DNA from: Erwinia billingiae Eb661
GTDB taxonomy: Bacteria; Pseudomonadota; Gammaproteobacteria; Enterobacterales; Enterobacteriaceae
NCBI RefSeq assembly: GCF_000196615.1
Contig: NC_014306.1
Location: 4,340,001-4,404,000 of the forward strand
Direction: 5' to 3'
Length of the DNA stretch: 64,000 bases
Below are positions 42,722-50,794 of the stretch, one piece after another (within the stretch, counting starts at the first letter, position 1; each line of letters starts with the position of its first letter). Below the pieces are notes generated by a model. It was not told the origin of the DNA, searched no databases, and was given only the letters and a program-made list of their open reading frames with translations. Made by a program: the position numbers and the translations under genes.

Positions 42722-45220
42722 ATGAGCATTCAGGAATACATTCTTGCAGGCAGTAAATTACCGATTCACAACCACTATCAGCTCAGGTTAACCCGGCTGG
42801 AATCTCAGCAGCCCGGCGTCGATATTTCGGTGCTGAGGTTCAGCAGTTCAGAGGCTATCAGCGATATTCTGCGTTACGAAATAGAGTTTACCAGCGCAGT
42901 TAAGGACATCCCCGCCCGTTACATCATTAACTACTCCGCCCTGTTCCTGATGTACCCCGACGGCGAACCGTGGCAGGCGGTTAAACCGCGCATCATCCCC
43001 GGCGTCATCACCCAGCTTCACCAGTTCGGTACCTCTGCCGATGAGACCCGTTATGTTGCGACACTGGAACACCGCGTCACTCGCTTAAATCAGGGCTGCA
43101 ATAACGCGATTTACCAGAACGACAGCGTGATCAGCATGACCGAAAACACCTTCCTGCGTTACAACATGGATCGGCTGGATTTCCGTTTTGCACTCAACGA
43201 TCGGTACCCGCTGAAGAAATTCATGATGCAGTTTGGTGAAAGTGAGTACGCACACATTGCGCGCCGCCTGGCCGACAGCGGCATCTGTTTTTTCTTCGAA
43301 TATGACGAAGAAAACAACTGCGATGTGATGGTGCTGGCCGATCACTCTTACGCCTGGCCTGAACCGCTTGCTGTTCCGTTCCGCCACCCGGCTGGCATGT
43401 TTGACGGTGGACTGGAATCGGTCTGGGAGATGTCGGTCAGCCGTAAAACCATCCCGAAGTCGGTGACGGTCAACGACGACTATTATCCCGCCGCGCAAAG
43501 CGATATGACCGCCACAACGGAGACCAATGCGGACTATCCGGCGCTGGTTGCCGAAGATTATCGCTGGGGTGAGTATTATCCCGAGCCGGGCAAGGAGTAC
43601 AGCAACGAGCCCGGTCAGGGCATGTGGTATGCCAGACGTCGACAGGATCGCCACCTCACTGAGCAAATCACCTTTGAGGGCAAGTCCAACTGCATGACAC
43701 TGCGTCCGGGGATGGTCATCACCACGCCCGGTAAGGAGTGGCCGGAAGCACCGGATGGCCTGCTGATTGTGTCCACCCACGCCAAAAATATCGCCCGCGA
43801 TACGGCGTATGTCATCACCTTCACCGCCGTTCCGCTCAACATCCAGCATCCGTATCGTCCTGCCCTGCTGCCGTGGCCAACCGTCACCGGCACGCTGGCT
43901 GCCCGCATCTCCAGCGCCCATCCCGATGAGCCTTATGCCCACATCAACGCCGAAGGTCTGTATCGCGCGCAGTTTGGCTTCGACCGCACCGAATGGCAGA
44001 AAGGCTTTGAGAGTTGCTGGCTGCGCCTGGCGAAGCCTTATTCCGGCGAAACCTACGGCTTCCATATGCCGCTGCTAGATGCCACCGGCGTGGCGATTGC
44101 GTTCGAAAACGGCGACGTTGACCGGCCTTACATCGCCTATGCGCTGCATGATTCGCGCCATCCTGACCCTGTTGCGTTATCGAACCATAAGCGGAATGTG
44201 ATTCGTACACCGGCCAATAACAAGCTGCGGCTGGACGACACGCGCGGCAAAGAGCACATCAAGCTTTCGACGCCTGCCAGCGGTAAGAGTCAGCTGAACC
44301 TCGGCGCGCTGGTTGATGATAAGCGTAAGGATCGCGGGCACGGCGCTGAGCTGCGCACCGATGACTGGGTGGCGGTTCGCGGCGGCAAAGGCGTGTTTAT
44401 TTCTGCCGATGTGCAGGCATCCGCCGGAGGTCAGCAGCTGGACATGCAACAGGCAAAGGCACTGCTTTCCAGCGCGATGGTGGAAATGCAGAGCCTGTCG
44501 GCCAGCGCGCAACAGGCGCAGGCATTAGCCGCCGACATCGACCGGCAGCAGACGCTGTTACAGCAAAAACTCGACAAGCTTCAGCAGGCCGTTTTACTGC
44601 TCAGCGCACCAAATGGCGTTGGAATTGTCAGCGGTGAAAGCATGCAGCTGTATGCGCAAGACAGCCTGACGCTGACCGCCGGTAAACAGGTAGATATTGG
44701 CGCGGCCAAAAAATTCACCATCGCGGCCGGCGATCAAATCAGCCTGTACAGCCGTCAGGGCACCAAAATGTTTGCCGCCAGGGGTGACATCGACCTTCAG
44801 GCGCAGGGTGGGAAATTCACTACCTGGTCCACGGATGACACGCATATTGCCAGCGGTAAGAAAATGACGGTATCAGCGCAGGACGAGCTGGTTCTGATTT
44901 GCGGCGGTGCCTGGATCAAGCTGAAAGGCGGCAATGTCGAGATAGGCGGGCCGGGGAAAATGCTGGTGAAGAATGGCGGTATTGTAAAACAAGGCGCGAC
45001 CAGCATGCAGAGCGTGATGAAGTCGTTCGAGCCTGAACAATTCACAGAAAGATTTATTGTCACTCATCCCCTCAACGGCAAACCACTGGCTTCCCAAAAA
45101 TACAGAATCACGCTGGACGATGGTCAGATAATTGAGGGGGTAACTGACGCCTCAGGGAAAACCCAGGAAATAAAATCCAATATCATTAAAGACATGATTA
45201 TCAGCTTGATTGACGATTAA
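42722..45220 (+). CDS. vgrG: T6SS spike protein VgrG/TssI with TTR-like C-terminal extension
   Basis: 832 residues. The N-terminal gp27-like region (to about residue 400) contains RLADSGICFFFEYDEEN. A gp5-like OB region has AQFGFDRTEWQKGFESCWLRLAKPYSG. A coiled-coil segment lies at about 577-625 (Gln/Ala/Leu-rich), then DUF2345 with beta-helical SGESMQLYAQDSLTLTAGKQVDIGA-type repeats. The last 60 residues (FIVTHPLNGKPLASQKYRITL, DGQIIEGVTDASGKT) look like the transthyretin-like tail by which some VgrGs load lipase effectors. That fits the Tle3-like lipase two genes on. AAGGAC precedes the ATG. Confidence 0.92.
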   Translation: MSIQEYILAGSKLPIHNHYQLRLTRLESQQPGVDISVLRFSSSEAISDILRYEIEFTSAVKDIPARYIINYSALFLMYPDGEPWQAVKPRIIPGVITQLHQFGTSADETRYVATLEHRVTRLNQGCNNAIYQNDSVISMTENTFLRYNMDRLDFRFALNDRYPLKKFMMQFGESEYAHIARRLADSGICFFFEYDEENNCDVMVLADHSYAWPEPLAVPFRHPAGMFDGGLESVWEMSVSRKTIPKSVTVNDDYYPAAQSDMTATTETNADYPALVAEDYRWGEYYPEPGKEYSNEPGQGMWYARRRQDRHLTEQITFEGKSNCMTLRPGMVITTPGKEWPEAPDGLLIVSTHAKNIARDTAYVITFTAVPLNIQHPYRPALLPWPTVTGTLAARISSAHPDEPYAHINAEGLYRAQFGFDRTEWQKGFESCWLRLAKPYSGETYGFHMPLLDATGVAIAFENGDVDRPYIAYALHDSRHPDPVALSNHKRNVIRTPANNKLRLDDTRGKEHIKLSTPASGKSQLNLGALVDDKRKDRGHGAELRTDDWVAVRGGKGVFISADVQASAGGQQLDMQQAKALLSSAMVEMQSLSASAQQAQALAADIDRQQTLLQQKLDKLQQAVLLLSAPNGVGIVSGESMQLYAQDSLTLTAGKQVDIGAAKKFTIAAGDQISLYSRQGTKMFAARGDIDLQAQGGKFTTWSTDDTHIASGKKMTVSAQDELVLICGGAWIKLKGGNVEIGGPGKMLVKNGGIVKQGATSMQSVMKSFEPEQFTERFIVTHPLNGKPLASQKYRITLDDGQIIEGVTDASGKTQEIKSNIIKDMIISLIDD

Positions 45221-45236
45221 AAGGAATTAATAAACC

Positions 45237-46190
45237 ATGAAAAAAGAAGCTAAATTAATAATCCGAGCGCTAAGCATTTCTACCGTGCTGATTATGACAG
45301 GCTGCGCTGTTGGCCCCTGGGGAGGTGTGGCTATAGGTAATCCATTTTCAGGGCTAGCTGACGCGCGTAAGGCTCGAGAATACGAAGAAAGGCAGGAAGT
45401 TATTAAAAAGGAGCTTGCGAATAAAGAGCAGCTGGCTATAAAACCGATCTATGGCCTGCCTCAGGTTATTTATCGTATTGATGAAAACCGTTATATCACC
45501 CTTGAAGATTATACCAACTGTGATAACGGATCGATTTATTATAACAATGACAGAAACCAGATAAAGACCAAATTATGGTTTCTTTCAAGAGGGACAATGA
45601 ATTATAAAGGAAAACTCATTTGGGCTGCTAAAAATGATGACATACTGGCAATTCCATTAGTGAGAGGCGATAACGATGCCTGTGGTGACTCGCTTAGAGG
45701 TTGTGCCCACAGTATATTGTCAGTCAGTCATGATGGTGGGAGAACATTTGGTAAAATTAGATTTAGTGCAATTGATAGCTCAGGTTCGAAAGAATACACG
45801 ATTGTTGTAACTGATGATGCAATCTACATCAAAAGCGACCGCTATCCAGCTGATAAATACGCAATCAATAGTGCTGGTGAATTTTATAACGTGAGGCAAG
45901 CCTGGATTCAGGATGAGTTTTACAAAGGAATGAAGAGCTTAGGTGTACCTGAAGATGTCTTGGATAAAAAAAGACCAATGGGATATTCAGAGCTTTGGCT
46001 AACAAATAAACACCATTATTCTGATGCGCAACTTTATGAGTTAAGAAAAAAGGCCGAAGTCCTTTTTGATAAATACAATAATTCTCCGCACATCGAAAGA
46101 CTGCCTGATGTCAAAACATATAATAAAGCCAGCATTCAGTTTCAATGCAATGTCGCAACTTTACCTTCCCTACCAAAGAATAAAGGATGA
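45237..46190 (+). CDS. Tli3-like immunity lipoprotein, copy A
   Basis: 317 residues with a lipoprotein signal ending MTGC (about residue 22), so periplasm-facing and membrane-anchored. The core from residue about 67 to 232 (KPIYGLPQVIYRIDENRYI, GDNDACGDSLRGCAHSILSV, DDAIYIKSDRYPADKYAIN) is nearly identical to the next gene. Tli3-family lipoproteins neutralise Tle3 phospholipase effectors that attack the periplasmic membrane face, and a Tle3-like gene follows. An extra segment after the lipobox (ARKAREYEERQEVIKKELANKEQ) is helical and absent from copy B. The C-terminal 85 residues diverge. Immunity role is from family resemblance and position. Confidence 0.78.
   Translation: MKKEAKLIIRALSISTVLIMTGCAVGPWGGVAIGNPFSGLADARKAREYEERQEVIKKELANKEQLAIKPIYGLPQVIYRIDENRYITLEDYTNCDNGSIYYNNDRNQIKTKLWFLSRGTMNYKGKLIWAAKNDDILAIPLVRGDNDACGDSLRGCAHSILSVSHDGGRTFGKIRFSAIDSSGSKEYTIVVTDDAIYIKSDRYPADKYAINSAGEFYNVRQAWIQDEFYKGMKSLGVPEDVLDKKRPMGYSELWLTNKHHYSDAQLYELRKKAEVLFDKYNNSPHIERLPDVKTYNKASIQFQCNVATLPSLPKNKG
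45437..45932 (+). repeat. Duplicated immunity-gene segment, unit A
   Basis: About 496 bp almost identical to 46306-46801 (offset 869 bp), with only scattered single-base differences. Sequence on both sides is unrelated or much diverged. This indicates recent duplication or gene conversion limited to the core domain. Confidence 0.85.
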
Positions 46191-46192
46191 CC

Positions 46193-47059
46193 ATGAAAAA
46201 GCTAATACCACTCGCAGCATACGCGGTGTTTGTTATAACCAGCCTTTGCGGCTGTGCGGTTACACCTCCTCCGGGACAAAAAACGGCTCAGCCCGAAAAA
46301 TTGGTTATAAAACCGATCTATGGCCCGCCTCAGATTATTTATCGTATTGATGAAAATCGTTATATCACTCTTGAAGATTATACCAACTGTGATAACGGAT
46401 CGATTTATTATCACAATGACAGAAACCAGATAAAGAGCAAACTATGGTTTCTTTCAAGAGGGACAATAAATTATAAAGGAAAATTCATTTGGGCAGCTAA
46501 AAATGATGACATGCTGGCAATTCCATTAGTGAGAGGCGATAACGATGCCTGTGGTGACTCGCTTAGAGGTTGTGCCCACAGTATATTGTCAGTCAGTCAT
46601 GATGGTGGGAGAACATTTGGTAAAATTAGATTTAGTGCAAGTAATAGCTCAGGTTCGAAAGAATACACGATTGTTGTAACTGATGATGCAATCTACATCA
46701 AAAGCGACCGATATACAGCTGATAAATACGCAATCAATAGTGCTGGTGAATATTATAACGTGAGGCAAGCCTGGATTCAGGATGAGTTTTACAAAGGAAT
46801 GTTGAAATTCGGTGTGCCAGAAGATGTTTTAGAGAAAACTAATCCGTTAGGATACTCGTTTATTCGGCTAAAAGAAAAACATCATTACTCAGACAGCCAG
46901 ATTGATGAAGTAAATATCAAGGCTGATGCATTGTTTAATCGACTTAATAACTCTCCCACATTGGAAAAACTTCCTAAAGATATTTTAGATATCTCAATTA
47001 GTAATAAATTTCTTTGTAACGTTAATCTGATACCGACAAAACCAATAATTCAAGGATGA
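46193..47059 (+). CDS. Tli3-like immunity lipoprotein, copy B
   Basis: About 288 residues. The signal MKKLIPLAAYAVFVITSLCGC has an LCGC lipobox. I use the ATG at 46193 (AAAGGATGACC upstream); the ATG at 46187 overlaps the previous stop and is in frame. The core domain matches copy A almost residue for residue. The mature N-terminus is short (VTPPPGQKTAQPEK) and the C-terminal 80 residues differ (KHHYSDSQIDEVNIKADAL). The shared part may preserve the fold while the tail changes effector specificity. It lies directly upstream of the lipase gene, with its stop three bases from that gene's start. Confidence 0.78.
   Translation: MKKLIPLAAYAVFVITSLCGCAVTPPPGQKTAQPEKLVIKPIYGPPQIIYRIDENRYITLEDYTNCDNGSIYYHNDRNQIKSKLWFLSRGTINYKGKFIWAAKNDDMLAIPLVRGDNDACGDSLRGCAHSILSVSHDGGRTFGKIRFSASNSSGSKEYTIVVTDDAIYIKSDRYTADKYAINSAGEYYNVRQAWIQDEFYKGMLKFGVPEDVLEKTNPLGYSFIRLKEKHHYSDSQIDEVNIKADALFNRLNNSPTLEKLPKDILDISISNKFLCNVNLIPTKPIIQG
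46306..46801 (+). repeat. Duplicated immunity-gene segment, unit B
   Basis: Second unit of the roughly 496-bp near-identical direct repeat shared with 45437-45932. The direct repeats could recombine and delete one immunity gene. Confidence 0.85.
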
Positions 47060-47062
47060 CCT

Positions 47063-49099
47063 ATGCCTGAACAATATAAGCACGATCAGCCTACTCGCTT
47101 ACTGAACGGTGAGACGAGACCTAATGGTATTCTACAAGCCAGAAGTACTATGAGTCCGCAAAATGTTAGTGTTCGAGCGGAGGTAAGAAAAGGTATCCAA
47201 CTTCCAGGCTTGGTTATCTTTGTTCATGGCGTTAATTCTGAAGGGGAATGGTACCCACCAGCAGAAGAAAGTATTTGTAAAGGTCTTAATATTCGCCTTG
47301 GCATAGAAGGCACAGATTTTCAGTTAAGTGAAAATGAATATAACAAAGATAGAACATTCCCGGTTACCTTTACTAAAAAAGGACGCTCTCCAGTCATTCG
47401 TTTCTATTGGGGATATCGAGCACAAAAAGGAACAGAAGAGGATTTTATTATCCCACTGAGAACCTCAAAAGGCGATAGTTATACAGATCTCACTACAGAA
47501 CAGAAAAAAAACACTGATGATCCATTTTTCTGGGGCGGTGGCCCTTTCCAAAATGGCTGCACATCACTGTATTCCTTATGGAGCAAATATGGATTTAACA
47601 AATGGTTAAAAAAAATCCCGATCCCGTTCAGTACGCAGTTAATCAATGAAGAAACAGACCGTCTCTTAACGAACGCTCCTGCTCGGGATTATTACTCTCA
47701 TGCCGCTGAACGACTGGCAAATTTAGTCAGAAAAATTCGTGAATTGAGCCCAAAGGACACGGTTACGGTGATTTCACACAGTCAAGGCACGATGATTGCC
47801 GCTGCTGCGGCGGCAATGGAAGGTGCCGCACCGGATGCGCTTTTTTTGATGAATTCCCCGCTTTGTCTGGAAAGTAAAGGAATTGATTATCTTTCCTATC
47901 CTTTAACTGAATGTATTTCTGACGTCGCCAGACGTGCCACCTTTGCTGATATTGTCGCTAGGGTAGCTGAAAACAAAAACCGACTTAAGCAAGCCGATCC
48001 GAATAAATTAATCTGCGGCCTCGATGGTGCTGGCGAAAACTGGCATCCCGAGGGTAAAACCAGCAATCCAGACGTTCCTGAGCGGGACAATCATGGACGT
48101 ACGTATATTTATTGCAGCCCCCATGACCGGGTAATGGGATCCTCACCGTTGCTGAGTATCGGCTGGCAGGGTCTTCCCAATACAAAAAATAGCAACTATA
48201 CCGAGCCTCACCCTGTCTTTGCGATGGTTCCTAAAGACTCTCTCTTCGTGCGCATGCTCGCCCGCAATATGGCCTGTGGGGAAGCACCTAATCCGCAAAC
48301 GCCGTTCGGTACGTTGCCAGATATGACCAGGGACTGGAAGCCGAAGGGTGGAAAATCATTCTGGGACAGCAATGACTCTTTGTTTAGTCGTCAGGCTTGG
48401 CCTACTCCTGATCCTAATCAAAAACTTTATATTAATGCTGAAAAAGTCCCCTTGCCTATCACTGCGGAGGAGATGGCTGACTTTGACAAAGATCGTAAAC
48501 ACATTGAAGAATTACCCGCCCATAAAGCAGCACATTCGATCTATCTTGGTGATAAAAATTACGACAGTTATGGTTATAGTTGGAGCACTATTAATCCTGA
48601 AACGAGAGAGCCTAACGACAATACCTACAAGTATTATATTAAGCTCTATGGCTACAATGAGCGTAAAACCTTTAATGTTCCTCAGGCCGATAAAAATGGC
48701 CCTCCCTTCGTAAACAGCAGGAATGTTGATCGCGAATCCGTTGAGCAGATGCGCCATCGCATTAGCCAATATATTTCCCGCCCTGCCGACCACAGTGATT
48801 TACCTCAAAATCCGTTATTCATTCAGCAGGTAATGGCTTACGACTTGCCAATAGGTTTTTGTCGAATCGGTCAGAATGAAGAATGGATGCAAATGCTACG
48901 CAATATGGCTGACTGGACACATTCTGGCTCAGATAGTTATTACAAAACAGGCACATTCACGCCTCCTCCCATGCCATCAATTCTTCGTAAAGACACAGAT
49001 ACCGATGCCCAGCAGCGTTACGACGCAGCACTGAAAAAAGCCGAGGCTGACAATTTCGCGTTAGTACGTGCACAGAAATCGCAGGGAGAACTCGCATGA
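47063..49099 (+). CDS. Tle3-like T6SS lipase effector
   Basis: 678-residue alpha/beta-hydrolase. The N-terminal strand GLVIFVHGVNSEGEW (oxyanion region) is followed by the nucleophile elbow VISHSQGTMIAAAAAA with Ser about 240, and a probable acid in YCSPHDRVMG (Asp about 355). The C-terminal half matches the DUF3274-type region of Tle3 from memory (QMRHRISQYISRPADHSDLPQNPLF). Tle3 phospholipases are delivered by T6SS and degrade phospholipids from the periplasmic side. Context is full: VgrG with TTR tail, two Tli3-like immunity genes, then PAAR. The stop overlaps the PAAR start (ATGA). Confidence 0.87.
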   Translation: MPEQYKHDQPTRLLNGETRPNGILQARSTMSPQNVSVRAEVRKGIQLPGLVIFVHGVNSEGEWYPPAEESICKGLNIRLGIEGTDFQLSENEYNKDRTFPVTFTKKGRSPVIRFYWGYRAQKGTEEDFIIPLRTSKGDSYTDLTTEQKKNTDDPFFWGGGPFQNGCTSLYSLWSKYGFNKWLKKIPIPFSTQLINEETDRLLTNAPARDYYSHAAERLANLVRKIRELSPKDTVTVISHSQGTMIAAAAAAMEGAAPDALFLMNSPLCLESKGIDYLSYPLTECISDVARRATFADIVARVAENKNRLKQADPNKLICGLDGAGENWHPEGKTSNPDVPERDNHGRTYIYCSPHDRVMGSSPLLSIGWQGLPNTKNSNYTEPHPVFAMVPKDSLFVRMLARNMACGEAPNPQTPFGTLPDMTRDWKPKGGKSFWDSNDSLFSRQAWPTPDPNQKLYINAEKVPLPITAEEMADFDKDRKHIEELPAHKAAHSIYLGDKNYDSYGYSWSTINPETREPNDNTYKYYIKLYGYNERKTFNVPQADKNGPPFVNSRNVDRESVEQMRHRISQYISRPADHSDLPQNPLFIQQVMAYDLPIGFCRIGQNEEWMQMLRNMADWTHSGSDSYYKTGTFTPPPMPSILRKDTDTDAQQRYDAALKKAEADNFALVRAQKSQGELA

Positions 49100-49353
49100 A
49101 AAATGTTGTGGTGCTTGGGGATAAAACTTCCCATGGCGGTACGGTCATCTCGGCGTCTTCCACCTTCGAAATAGTGGGTAAATACGCGGCATTGCTAAAT
49201 GACAGTGTGAGCTGCCCAGAGCATGGCCCAAACCGCATTATCGAATGCGATTCCAGTTATGAGGAGTTGGGAAAAGGCATTGTGGTGCATGGTTGTAAAA
49301 CCGAGTGCGGGTCGATGGTGTTAGCCAGCTTGCCTGATGTGGGGTTTGCATAA
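49096..49353 (+). CDS. PAAR-domain T6SS spike tip
   Basis: 85-residue PAAR protein that caps the VgrG trimer. It opens VVVLGDKTSHGGTVISAS, with the conserved His-Gly, and continues to DSVSCPEHGPNRIIECD (Cys-x-x-His zinc ligands) and VVHGCKTECGS (further Cys). It carries no toxin extension, so it probably serves the separate Tle3-like effector. Coupled by 4-bp overlap to the lipase and by TAATG to the next gene. Confidence 0.9.
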   Translation: MKNVVVLGDKTSHGGTVISASSTFEIVGKYAALLNDSVSCPEHGPNRIIECDSSYEELGKGIVVHGCKTECGSMVLASLPDVGFA

Positions 49354-50792
49354 TGGGCTGGTCAGTGCCCCAGGCGGCACCTAAAAAAAAGCCTGCGGTA
49401 TGGTCGCCATGGATATGCGTTTTTATATTTCTACTGAATTTCGCACTGGCTCTGGCCTGGGTACTGAGCGATACGCCTTCTACCGGACTTTACACTTTGT
49501 CTTCAGGACATTACCTGCCGTTGACCGGCTTCACGTTGATTGGGATATTGTCGTGCCTGTCACTTTATCTCCTCCTTTGGGAATGGGGTGCGTTGATTTA
49601 TTACAACTGGGCACACTGGCAAGCAAACACGAATACAGCATGGCAAAAATGGGCACATCAGCACCTGCACATTGTCGCCAGTACAAACTTCACCACCAGC
49701 CAGGATTTATACCCGCAGATTGCGGGCTTATCCCATCCTGAATACGACCAAGATGAACCTGCCATTTTGCTATTTCCTGACGACGTTGCGCCGCCGGGTA
49801 TTTATCGTTTTGAAGTACTCTGTCGTCATATTCTGACGTCCTTTGAGACTGCGATAAAGGTGATGCATTTTTCCAGGCAAAGAGCATTCAGGCTCTATGT
49901 ACAGACCCAAACAGAGGTTACTGGTACACACGTTCTCTATCTCGAAGAACTCTGGAAAACGCTTTATCCCGAATTAGAATTGCAGATAAAACCTGTCGCG
50001 CCGCAGGCGTCTCTGGGAACACTTGCTGGTTGCTTAGACTCACAAATGCCATCAATCGTTATCGCGATGCATTACTACGATGGTGTGGAGGAAAAACCGC
50101 TCAGCGAAATCGCATCCGGTCTCCTGCTTTCCCCCGCCACCCTTCTCAAGCCTGATGCGCAAAAACGTGCCCCGGAACTCTTCCGGGCGATGCCGTTGAA
50201 TCTGAATAAACTGCCGGAAGAGTTGCAGGAACTGCGTGATATGTCGCAGCAACCGGCGGAGGCTCTTCGTCTGGTGTGGTTTTCAGGGTTGAACAACAGC
50301 CTGCGTCAAAAGCTAAATGCTACTGTACATGACCTGAAATTACCGCTGCGCACGGAAGCGCCGATGGGTGGCCAGCTGGACTTCGATAAAAGTTGCGAAG
50401 GATATGGCCCTGTTGCCGGCTGGCTGATGGTCGGTGCTGCTGCCGAGATGATTAATCACGGTCAGGGCAGTCAGTGGGTATTGGCCGGTTCAGAAGAGTC
50501 CGCCTGGGCGGTCGTTATCGGGACTAAAGCGCCGGTTCCGTCTGACTACCACGGCAAGTTGCCTGCTGATGTTTACCCTGCCGGATGCCTGGTCGCGTCA
50601 CTGCTGTTCAACCTGGTATTGTTCTGGTCCCTCGGGCATGCCTTCCCTGGCTGGATGTTTTCTTTCTGGGGCGCGGTCACGCTAATTGTGTCCCTGGTTG
50701 TCACCATAATTGGCAGCGTCATTGGCCTGAGGATCATGTTAAATCGCCTGCTTGAACCGCACTTTATCCGGTCTTCGCAGCAAGGAAGCTGA
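49353..50792 (+). CDS. T6SS-associated membrane protein of unknown function
   Basis: 479 residues without a family I can name. Two N-terminal TM helices (about 18-38 and 57-78) and two C-terminal ones (about 412-433 and 437-462) bracket a soluble domain of some 330 residues. That domain contains LLFPDDVAPPGIYRFEVL and MPSIVIAMHYYDGVEEKPLSEIASGLLLSP. Translation is coupled on both sides: its start overlaps the PAAR stop and the tssM start follows its own stop by two bases. That position, and N-terminal TM topology like TssM's, suggest an accessory part of the trans-envelope complex. Unnamed genes between PAAR and tssM are common in enterobacterial T6SS loci. Confidence 0.72.
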   Translation: MGWSVPQAAPKKKPAVWSPWICVFIFLLNFALALAWVLSDTPSTGLYTLSSGHYLPLTGFTLIGILSCLSLYLLLWEWGALIYYNWAHWQANTNTAWQKWAHQHLHIVASTNFTTSQDLYPQIAGLSHPEYDQDEPAILLFPDDVAPPGIYRFEVLCRHILTSFETAIKVMHFSRQRAFRLYVQTQTEVTGTHVLYLEELWKTLYPELELQIKPVAPQASLGTLAGCLDSQMPSIVIAMHYYDGVEEKPLSEIASGLLLSPATLLKPDAQKRAPELFRAMPLNLNKLPEELQELRDMSQQPAEALRLVWFSGLNNSLRQKLNATVHDLKLPLRTEAPMGGQLDFDKSCEGYGPVAGWLMVGAAAEMINHGQGSQWVLAGSEESAWAVVIGTKAPVPSDYHGKLPADVYPAGCLVASLLFNLVLFWSLGHAFPGWMFSFWGAVTLIVSLVVTIIGSVIGLRIMLNRLLEPHFIRSSQQGS

Positions 50793-50794
50793 TA

